DNA from: Bacteroidales bacterium UBA2559
GTDB lineage: Bacteria > Bacteroidota > Bacteroidia > Bacteroidales > Bacteroidaceae
DNA: 5,295 nucleotides
Direction: 5' to 3'
Assembly: GCA_002340405.1 (NCBI GenBank)
Contig: DDLZ01000120.1
Span: 1 to 5,295, forward strand
Shown here: positions 1 to 4,870 of the stretch, one piece after another
How positions within the stretch are numbered: position 1 is the stretch's first letter
Layout of the letters: each line of letters starts with the position of its first letter
Notes under the pieces: model-generated
Databases searched by the model: none
The model's input: only the letters and a program-made list of their open reading frames with translations
What the model was told of the DNA's origin: nothing
Made by a program: the position numbers and the translations under genes

Positions 1-820
1 CCACCTGTCTGATGCCGGTATCCTTAGCGGCAAGACGCAATTTTTTCATAAGGATATCGACTATCGTCTTTTCGAGTGAAGCGCACAGATCCTCTTTGTT
101 TTTTTCGATGAAATCGGGGTCATCCTTAATCCAGTCACGCAGGTTGTAAAGGAATGAGGTCTTAAGCCCGCTGAAACTGTAATCATATCCTGCAATATGG
201 GGTTTGTTGAATTTGAATGCTTTGGGGTTCCCCTGACGCGCAAGACGGTCTATTACGGGACCGCCGGGATATCCGAACCCCATAACCTTCGAACATTTAT
301 CCATAGCCTCGCCCGCCGCATCGTCAATGGTCTGTCCAAGGATTTGCATCCTTTTATAGGAATCTACTCTGACTATCTGGGTATTACCACCCGATACAAG
401 CAGGCATAGAAACGGAAATTCGGGGGTCTCACGGATTTCACCCGGCTGTTTTATGAAATGAGCCAAAATATGGGCCTGAAGATGGTCACACTCAATCATG
501 GGAATGTTGAGAGAACGGGCAAGCCCTTTGGCAAAAGAGACTCCCACAAGCAACGAGCCCATAAGACCGGGACCGCGGGTAAATGCAACGGCGCTCAACT
601 GTCCGGCATCTATACCGGCTCTCTTCAGGGCGGTATCGACTACCGGTACAATATTCTGCTGATGTGCTCTGGAAGCCAGTTCCGGCACCACCCCGCCATA
701 CTCCTCATGAACTTTCTGACCGGCCGTAACGTTTGACAGCAACTCACCGTTTTTCATAACGGCAGCCGCAGTGTCGTCACAGGAAGACTCAATTCCCAGA
801 ATGAATACCTCTTTTTCCAT
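1..820 (-). CDS. tsaD: TsaD, tRNA N6-adenosine threonylcarbamoyltransferase (partial, 3' end outside window)
   Basis: TsaD transfers the threonylcarbamoyl group from threonylcarbamoyl-AMP to A37 of tRNAs that read ANN codons, working in the cytoplasm with TsaB and TsaE. I translated 273 codons from the ATG at 820-818 with no stop, so the frame runs off the left edge. Family proteins are about 335-345 residues, so roughly the last 65 are missing. Seen: the ASKHA-type N-terminus GIESSCDDT (9-17), HEEYGGVVPELASRAH (38-53), the metal-binding pair H113 and H117 in DHLQAH, VSGGNTQ (142-148), GQTIDDAAGEAMDK (162-175), GYPGGP (183-188) and FSGLKT (216-221). The third metal ligand, an Asp near the C-terminus, lies outside the window. 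The start is fixed by homology, since the metal-independent strand begins right after it, and by a good promoter box just upstream. It is divergent from the paaK operon. No lesion is visible; identification is very secure. Confidence 0.97.
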   Translation of the reverse strand, partial: MEKEVFILGIESSCDDTAAAVMKNGELLSNVTAGQKVHEEYGGVVPELASRAHQQNIVPVVDTALKRAGIDAGQLSAVAFTRGPGLMGSLLVGVSFAKGLARSLNIPMIECDHLQAHILAHFIKQPGEIRETPEFPFLCLLVSGGNTQIVRVDSYKRMQILGQTIDDAAGEAMDKCSKVMGFGYPGGPVIDRLARQGNPKAFKFNKPHIAGYDYSFSGLKTSFLYNLRDWIKDDPDFIEKNKEDLCASLEKTIVDILMKKLRLAAKDTGIRQV

Positions 821-849
821 CACCAAACGACATTTTTTTCACTCGGACT

Positions 850-858
850 GCAAAGTTA
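850..858 (-). promoter_or_regulatory. Bacteroides-type -7 box for tsaD
   Basis: On the minus strand this reads TAACTTTGC, a full match to the Bacteroidota -7 consensus TAnnTTTG plus the common trailing C. Transcription would start near 843, giving a leader of about 20-25 nt before the tsaD ATG at 820. I see no TTG at the expected 19-21 bp upstream, so the -33 element is weak or absent. The call rests on the -7 box and its position. Confidence 0.5.
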
Positions 859-872
859 CCACAAATATTCTC

Positions 873-881
873 TTATTTTGC
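873..881 (+). promoter_or_regulatory. possible -7 box for the paaK-ACT operon
   Basis: TTATTTTGC differs from the Bacteroidota -7 consensus TAnnTTTG(C) at one position and ends 30 bp before the paaK ATG at 912. No clear TTG lies 19-21 bp upstream. It sits about 15 bp from the divergent tsaD box, so the two promoters would face away from each other within a 91-bp gap and could interfere. Weak assignment based on position. Confidence 0.3.
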
Positions 882-911
882 ACCTGGAAGAACAGACCTT
901 TTTTTAATACG

Positions 912-2213
912 ATGATTTGGAATCAAAAATTTGAATGTATGTCACGCGATGAAATGCGTGAACTTCAAGGTGAAAAACTTAAAAAAATCGTAGCTCACGC
1001 TTATCGGAATTCGCCCTTCTACAAAAAGAGATTCGATGAGCACGGAGTACATCCTGACGATATTAGGACCATTGATGACATAGTTAAAATGCCGTTTACG
1101 GAAAAACAGGACCTGAGGGACAACTATCCTTTCGGGATGATTTGCGTACCCATGAACGAGATACTGAGACTGCACGCATCATCGGGTACAACGGGCAAAC
1201 CCATAGTAGTGGGATACACGGCTAAGGATCTGGACAATTGGTCCGAAGCGGTGGCACGCTGCCTTACAGCTTTCGGACTGGGCAGAGACGACATGATACA
1301 GATTTCATACGGATACGGCCTGTTCACCGGAGGTTTGGGAGCACATGACGGCGTTCAGAAGATAGGCGGTACGGTCATTCCCACCAGCAGCGGAAATACC
1401 CGAAAGCAGATACAGCTGATGGAAGATTTTGGAAGTACGGCAGTTGCCTGCACCCCATCATACGCCCTTTATATGGCCGAAGAGATACGTAAACAGGGAA
1501 TCAACATTAAGAGCCTGAAGCTCAAGGTCGGGATTTTCGGCGCTGAGCCATGGACAAATGCCATGCGCAGGGAGCTTGAAGAGAAACTCAATATAAAGGC
1601 TTATGACATTTACGGACTTACCGAAATAAGCGGCCCCGGCGTAGGCGGCGAATGTAAATGCCAGAACGGCACACATCTGTGGGAGGACCTCTATTATCCT
1701 GAAATAATTGACCCTGTGACCCTCCGGACGGTCGAAACGGGACAGGAAGGCGAATTGGTCTTCACCACTCTTGACAAATGGGGCATGCCTATGATACGCT
1801 ACCGGACCCGCGACCTCACCTATCTTGATTATGACAAGTGCGAATGCGGACGCACCGCAGTGCGGATGGGTAAGATTTTGGGCCGCAGCGATGATATGAT
1901 GATAATCCGCGGCGTCAATGTGTTCCCCTCACAGGTTGAGTCGATTCTACTGGAATTTCCTGAATACGAGCCCTACTTCCTCATTGAGGTCGGTCGTATT
2001 AACAACACCGATACTTTTGATATTCAGGTTGAAGTCAAACCTGAATTTTATACTGACCAAGTGAATGAATTAGTACGCCTGCGTCAGCGTCTAATCTCCA
2101 GAATTCAGAGTGTAATAGGCATACAGCCCAACATTAAGATTGTACAGCCTAACACCATCGAGCGCTCTACAGGCAAAGCCAAACGAGCGATTGATTATCG
2201 TAAATTCAATTAG
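912..2213 (+). CDS. paaK: Phenylacetate-CoA ligase family protein (aryl-acid AMP-forming CoA ligase)
   Basis: This 433-residue member of the ANL adenylating superfamily activates an aryl acid with ATP to an acyl-AMP and then forms the CoA thioester. Phenylacetate is the classic PaaK substrate; indoleacetate or another aryl acid is possible here. Seen: the phosphate-binding loop ASSGTTGKP (89-97), the A5 motif DIYGLTEISGPG (232-243), RYRTRDL with D301 binding the ribose (296-302), the domain hinge GRSDDMMIIRG (324-334), and the C-terminal STGKAKR (419-425) holding the adenylation lysine. Cysteine pairs at 248/250 and 310/312 could bind zinc. The frame is open 47 codons further upstream (from 771), but that extension overlaps the antisense tsaD start and lacks family residues. 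ATG 912, preceded by an A/T-rich leader, gives the usual family length. An ACT-domain gene follows after 21 bp. In Bacteroides, paaK is often near indolepyruvate oxidoreductase genes (from memory); none lie next to it here. Family secure, substrate inferred. Confidence 0.93.
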   Translation: MIWNQKFECMSRDEMRELQGEKLKKIVAHAYRNSPFYKKRFDEHGVHPDDIRTIDDIVKMPFTEKQDLRDNYPFGMICVPMNEILRLHASSGTTGKPIVVGYTAKDLDNWSEAVARCLTAFGLGRDDMIQISYGYGLFTGGLGAHDGVQKIGGTVIPTSSGNTRKQIQLMEDFGSTAVACTPSYALYMAEEIRKQGINIKSLKLKVGIFGAEPWTNAMRRELEEKLNIKAYDIYGLTEISGPGVGGECKCQNGTHLWEDLYYPEIIDPVTLRTVETGQEGELVFTTLDKWGMPMIRYRTRDLTYLDYDKCECGRTAVRMGKILGRSDDMMIIRGVNVFPSQVESILLEFPEYEPYFLIEVGRINNTDTFDIQVEVKPEFYTDQVNELVRLRQRLISRIQSVIGIQPNIKIVQPNTIERSTGKAKRAIDYRKFN

Positions 2214-2234
2214 TAACCCTTAAAGACCGCAATT

Positions 2235-2633
2235 ATGCTTATTAGACAGATTTCCGTTTTCCTTGAAAACAAAAAGGGCAAATTTGCCGAGATAGCCAGA
2301 CTGCTTGGCAATGCGAATATCAACATGAAGGCATTTACCGTATCCGAAACAGAGGATTTCGGGATTGCAAGAATTATAGTTGAAAGGGCTCAGATTGACC
2401 GTGCATTCAATCTGATAAAGGCTAACTCATATGCCGTGACAATGACTCAGGTGGTCTATTTGGAATGCGGTGATTACCCCGGCGCTATGGCAAATGTCCT
2501 GGAACGGCTTGCAGCCGCCGATATTTCGGTTGAGTATATGTATGCTTTTGCAGACTCAAGGTCCGAATTTTCAAGAGTAATCATCAGGCCCGACAAGACT
2601 GAACTTGCTAACCAAATCGTTCAGGAGATATAA
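2235..2633 (+). CDS. Tandem ACT-domain protein linked to PaaK, possibly shortened at the C-terminus
   Basis: A 132-residue cytoplasmic protein built from two ACT domains, small ligand-binding folds that usually sense amino acids. ACT1 spans about residues 3-76, with the turn ENKKGKFAEIARLL (11-24) and NINM (28-31) at the ligand-binding loop. ACT2 starts near 72, with GDYPGAMANVLERL (79-92) and ISVEYMYAF (97-105). It is the second gene of the paaK operon, 21 bp after the ligase stop, with only a weak AAAGA (2222-2226) as possible ribosome-binding site. Stand-alone double-ACT proteins next to paaK are common in anaerobes. A role in sensing an aromatic amino acid or allosterically controlling the pathway is inference. 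Oddity: ACT2 shows beta-alpha-beta-beta-alpha but stops at residue 132 before the final strand, while the in-frame codons after the TAA (L-F-Q-D-N-G-I-T-P-V) could supply it. Either a natural short form or a recent nonsense change. Confidence 0.88.
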   Translation: MLIRQISVFLENKKGKFAEIARLLGNANINMKAFTVSETEDFGIARIIVERAQIDRAFNLIKANSYAVTMTQVVYLECGDYPGAMANVLERLAAADISVEYMYAFADSRSEFSRVIIRPDKTELANQIVQEI

Positions 2634-2645
2634 CTTTTCCAAGAC

Positions 2646-2665
2646 AACGGGATAACACCCGTTTT
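2646..2665 (+). terminator. small hairpin after the ACT gene, weak terminator
   Basis: AACGGG (2646-2651) pairs perfectly with CCCGTT (2658-2663) around a 6-nt loop, and two more T residues follow. The stem is only 6 bp and the tail is short, so alone it would be a poor terminator. It lies 12 bp past the stop codon and 6 bp before the stronger hairpin, so it may add a first pause or protect the 3' end. Confidence 0.35.
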
Positions 2666-2671
2666 CATACG

Positions 2672-2705
2672 GAAAGGAGGCTCCCGGGCCTCCTTTCTTC
2701 TTCTT
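2672..2705 (+). terminator. Rho-independent terminator of the paaK-ACT operon
   Basis: A perfect 10-bp stem, GAAAGGAGGC (2672-2681) with GCCTCCTTTC (2688-2697), encloses a 6-nt loop and is followed by a T-rich tail TTCTTCTT (2698-2705). Orientation fits the plus-strand operon. The tail ends one nucleotide from the 3' end of the convergent tRNA-Ser gene, so it also shields the tRNA from antisense transcription. Read on the minus strand the hairpin has no T-tract, so it is not clearly a terminator for the tRNA. Confidence 0.85.
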
Positions 2706-2706
2706 G

Positions 2707-2793
2707 CGGAAAGAGTGGGATTCAAACCCACGGTACGGCAAGCCGTACGCCGGATTTCGAGTCCGGTCCATTCGATCACTCTGGCATCTTTCC
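2707..2793 (-). tRNA. tRNA-Ser, anticodon CGA
   Basis: An 87-nt class II tRNA that folds fully by eye. Acceptor stem GGAAAGA (2793-2787) pairs with TCTTTCC (2714-2708), with discriminator G73 at 2707. The D arm is CCA/TGG with an 11-nt loop. The anticodon stem CCGGA/TCCGG encloses CTCGAAA, placing anticodon CGA at 2759-2757 to read UCG codons. The long variable arm, typical of serine tRNAs, is GTACGG-CTTG-CCGTAC. The T arm is GTGGG-TTTGAAT-CCCAC. T8-A14 and G15-C48 are present. The usual G19-C56 elbow pair is replaced by A19 and T56, a matched change. CCA is not encoded (CAAG follows G73), so CCA must be added by nucleotidyltransferase. It is a single gene with its own promoter, convergent with the paaK operon. 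Confidence 0.97.
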
Positions 2794-2797
2794 GGAT

Positions 2798-2829
2798 GCA
2801 AAATTACACAAAAAAACAAGTTCCGCAAA
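2798..2829 (-). promoter_or_regulatory. Bacteroides-type promoter of tRNA-Ser(CGA)
   Basis: On the minus strand, TTTG (2829-2826) is followed after exactly 19 bp by TAATTTTG (2806-2799) and a C. Both boxes match the Bacteroidota consensus (TTTG at -33, TAnnTTTG at -7) with the standard spacing. Only five nucleotides separate the -7 box from G1 of the mature tRNA, so transcription should begin within a few nucleotides of the mature 5' end. This is the best promoter in the window. Confidence 0.8.
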
Positions 2830-2937
2830 TATCATGCAAAAAACGTTTTATTCCCGATTTAAATCTCCAAATTGTTATCAGACTCAATATATAGCGCTTT
2901 GCCGGCGCCATAATCAAATTCCGTCATATAAAATATA

Positions 2938-2958
2938 TTACCTTGTATAATAAGGTAA
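2938..2958 (-). terminator. likely terminator hairpin after the sirtuin gene
   Basis: TTACCTT and AAGGTAA form a perfect 7-bp stem around a 7-nt loop, starting 2 bp past the sirtuin TAA at 2963-2961. On the minus strand it is followed by an A/T-rich stretch beginning TATATTTTA rather than a pure T-tract. The stem is A/T-rich and therefore weak, but its position directly after the stop fits a terminator. The rest of the gap to the tRNA promoter (about 2830-2937) is A/T-rich apart from the palindromic GCCGGCGCC at 2901-2909; I see nothing else there. Confidence 0.5.
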
Positions 2959-2960
2959 AC

Positions 2961-3677
2961 TTACTTCATTACCATTTCGCGAAAACGCCGCATCCCTGAA
3001 GTAGCAACATCTTTTATATGTATCACCCTACTGACATGAGCAGTGGCCGCCTCGTCCGGATCGACCATATAGATGGTGCAGCCTGAGGGAGCGTATTGGT
3101 AAAGCCCGGCAGCCGGATAGACCTGCATAGAGGTGCCAATTATAAGCAGGATATCGGCTTTGCTTACCGCTAAAGAGGCTTTATACAGATTCGGGACCTG
3201 CTCCCCAAACCATACGATATGCGGTCTGAGCTGGGTGTTGTGGGGACCTCCCTTGTCACCTATATGTACCGGTTCATAACCTATGTCTTTGACGTATCGC
3301 TCACTCCAGCGATCCATCTCACTGTAGGTATCTTCAGGTCTGACTTTGGTCAATTCGCCGTGCAGATGGATTATATCGGTACTTCCCGCACGCTCATGCA
3401 AATCATCAACATTCTGCGTTATGACGCAGACCTCAAAATCCTTCTCCATTTCGGCAAGTATAATGTGTGCCTCATTGGGTTTTACGGTTTTAAGCTGCGC
3501 ACGCCTTTCATTATAGAACCGGAGCACACGTTCGGGGTTACGGTACCAGCCTTCGATGGTTGCCACCTCTTCTATCGGTTCATTATCCCAAAGACCATTT
3601 CCTCCGCGGAATGTTGATATTCCGCTTTCGGCACTGATTCCAGAACCGCTCAACACAACAATCTTTTTTCTATCCAT
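2961..3677 (-). CDS. cobB: NAD-dependent protein deacylase, sirtuin (CobB/SIRT5-like) lacking zinc cysteines
   Basis: A 238-residue Sir2-family enzyme that removes acyl groups from protein lysines using NAD, releasing nicotinamide and O-acyl-ADP-ribose; cytoplasmic. Seen: the NAD-binding GSGISAESGI (11-20, canonical form GAGIS), TFRG (22-25), TQNVDDLHERAG (87-98), catalytic H106 in HLHGEL, RPHIVWFGE (151-159), GTSMQVYPAA (181-190) and the late MVDPDEA (204-210). Y55 and R58 match the Tyr-Arg pair that binds succinyl or malonyl groups in class III sirtuins (CobB, SIRT5), so desuccinylase activity is plausible. The region between LHG and RPH (107-151), where the zinc Cys4 site normally sits, has no cysteine; the whole protein has only C84 and C200. 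The ATG at 3677 begins four residues before the first beta strand. Single gene, divergent from the oxidoreductase gene. The family is secure; acyl preference is inference. Confidence 0.94.
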   Translation of the reverse strand: MDRKKIVVLSGSGISAESGISTFRGGNGLWDNEPIEEVATIEGWYRNPERVLRFYNERRAQLKTVKPNEAHIILAEMEKDFEVCVITQNVDDLHERAGSTDIIHLHGELTKVRPEDTYSEMDRWSERYVKDIGYEPVHIGDKGGPHNTQLRPHIVWFGEQVPNLYKASLAVSKADILLIIGTSMQVYPAAGLYQYAPSGCTIYMVDPDEAATAHVSRVIHIKDVATSGMRRFREMVMK

Positions 3678-3761
3678 AATGCCAAAATTTTATTTCACCT
3701 GAGTCATCTTCGCGGTAAGCAACAGCATTAACATTCATCTATTCTAAAATTGAAAGCTCCT

Positions 3762-3770
3762 GCAAAAATA
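3762..3770 (-). promoter_or_regulatory. possible proximal -7 box for the sirtuin gene
   Basis: The minus strand reads TATTTTTGC, a full match to TAnnTTTG(C), about 85 bp upstream of the sirtuin ATG. No TTG is found 19-21 bp upstream, which makes it weaker than the distal candidate at 3803-3833. In such A/T-rich DNA a chance match is possible. Confidence 0.3.
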
Positions 3771-3802
3771 CCGGTATGAGTGGTGATCTGTTCGTATCAT
3801 TA

Positions 3803-3833
3803 CAAAAATAATATTTTCATCATACAAAACCAA
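3803..3833 (-). promoter_or_regulatory. possible Bacteroides-type promoter for the sirtuin gene
   Basis: On the minus strand TTG (3833-3831) is followed after 20 bp by TATTTTTG (3810-3803), matching both Bacteroidota boxes and their spacing. Transcription would begin near 3800 and leave a leader of about 120 nt before the sirtuin ATG at 3677. The -33 box overlaps a 10-bp palindrome at 3832-3841. Confidence 0.45.
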
Positions 3834-3841
3834 TCCGGATT
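3832..3841. repeat. perfect palindrome in the divergent intergenic region
   Basis: AATCCGGATT is a perfect 10-bp palindrome, flanked by an outer inverted pair ACAAA (3824-3828) and TTTGT (3840-3844) that overlaps it. It covers the -33 region of the candidate sirtuin promoter and lies about 60 bp upstream of the oxidoreductase ATG, where a regulator could act on both genes. No regulator gene is nearby. Apart from this and the promoter boxes I see nothing definite in 3678-3901. Confidence 0.3.
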
Positions 3842-3901
3842 TGTAAAACATCACTATATTCGTAGGTTGATTATGCTTTTGAAATTAAAACAAAATATAA
3901 T

Positions 3902-4870
3902 ATGAAGATTGGTATTATAGGGGCCGGATGGATTGCCGATAAGATGGCCGAGACGCTGACCGGCCTGGACAGCACAATGAAATATGCTATTGCGGCACGT
4001 GACCTTGGGCGCGCCCGGGAGTTTGCACGCCGTTGGAATTTCCAAAAAGCCTACGGCTCGTACAAGGAGCTGGTTGAGGACCCCGAGGTGGAACTTGTTT
4101 ATGTTGCCACTCCCCACTCCCACCATTTTGAACATAGCAGTCTGGCTGTCAACGCCGGTAAACCCGTACTCTGTGAAAAGGCTTTTACCGCCAATGCCCG
4201 TGAGGCCGATGCCCTGCTCAATCTGGCACATAAAAAGGGTGTTTTCATTACCGAGGCTATCTGGACCCGCTATATGCCGCTCTCCTTTAAAGTAAAGGAA
4301 CTGTTGGAGAGCGGAGCCATAGGAGAACCCCGCCTGCTTAATGCCAGTCTATGCTATATGATGGAATTTAAGGAGCGGATTCTTTGCCCTGAACTGTGCG
4401 GAGGCGCCCTCCTTGATCTGGGAGTTTACAGTATCAACTTTTGTCGCATGTATTTTGGGGCCGATATTGTTGACGAGACATCGAACTGTATCAAAAGCAG
4501 TACCGGAATGGATATGCACAACTCAATAAGCTGGTCATACCGTGACGGGCGAATTGCCAATATCCAGTCCAGCGCATTATGCCTGTGCGGCCGACTGGGT
4601 CAGATATGCGGTACGGAGGGCTACCTGATCGTGGACAATATCAACTGTCCGGAGCGTATCACGGTCTATAATGACTACAAGCCTATAGCCGTTTTTGACA
4701 AACCTGCCGGCCAGATTACCGGTTACGAGTATCAGGTTCTGGCCAGCAAAGATGCTATTGGTAAAGGTTTGCTGGAATCACCCTATATGCCGCATCAGGA
4801 GATACTTGACATAATGAAAGTCATGGATGACCTTCGCAAAAAATGGGGCGTAATATATCCTATGGATTAA
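3902..4870 (+). CDS. Gfo/Idh/MocA family NAD(P)-dependent oxidoreductase, dihydrodiol dehydrogenase-like
   Basis: A 322-residue cytoplasmic dehydrogenase of the Gfo/Idh/MocA family, which oxidises or reduces sugars, inositols and related alcohols with NAD(P). An N-terminal Rossmann fold opens with GIIGAGWIADKM (4-15); VATPHSHH (68-75) follows. The family EKP motif appears as CEKAFT (91-96), keeping the functional lysine K93 but with Ala in place of Pro. EAIWTRYMP (118-126) and GGALLDLGVYSINF (167-180) resemble the dihydrodiol dehydrogenase branch; by analogy Y176 may be the acid catalyst. The C-terminal alpha/beta domain (about 127-322) would bind the substrate and form the oligomer. Length is normal. 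The ATG at 3902 is directly before the first strand and follows an A-rich leader, as usual in Bacteroidota. I find no convincing promoter. It stands alone, with no sugar-use genes beside it, so the substrate cannot be named. Confidence 0.92.
   Translation: MKIGIIGAGWIADKMAETLTGLDSTMKYAIAARDLGRAREFARRWNFQKAYGSYKELVEDPEVELVYVATPHSHHFEHSSLAVNAGKPVLCEKAFTANAREADALLNLAHKKGVFITEAIWTRYMPLSFKVKELLESGAIGEPRLLNASLCYMMEFKERILCPELCGGALLDLGVYSINFCRMYFGADIVDETSNCIKSSTGMDMHNSISWSYRDGRIANIQSSALCLCGRLGQICGTEGYLIVDNINCPERITVYNDYKPIAVFDKPAGQITGYEYQVLASKDAIGKGLLESPYMPHQEILDIMKVMDDLRKKWGVIYPMD

Noticed and set aside
458..736. 92-codon plus-strand frame across the left part of the window (also 197-409)
   Set aside because: Both are antisense shadows of tsaD, which is conserved residue by residue on the minus strand.
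789..833. 14-codon minus-strand frame starting at an ATG in the tsaD leader, out of frame with tsaD
   Set aside because: It could be read as a tiny upstream peptide, but it has no codon pattern typical of leader peptides and no attenuator hairpin; more likely chance.
771..911. 47-codon N-terminal extension of the paaK reading frame
   Set aside because: It overlaps the antisense start of tsaD and both promoter boxes, shows no family similarity, and the protein has its normal length when started at 912.
2571..2828. 85-codon minus-strand frame through the tRNA and terminator
   Set aside because: It spans the tRNA-Ser gene and the terminator hairpin, so it is not a real coding region.
2901..2909. 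GCCGGCGCC, overlapping palindromes in an A/T-rich gap
   Set aside because: Too short to call an operator, and no second copy lies in the window.
3219..3617. 132-codon plus-strand frame
   Set aside because: Antisense shadow of the sirtuin gene; the protein shows no recognisable domain and has no promoter or leader of its own.
3854..4231. 125-codon minus-strand frame and 103-codon plus-strand frame (3984-4295)
   Set aside because: Shadows of the Gfo/Idh gene, whose Rossmann and EK motifs read through in the correct frame.
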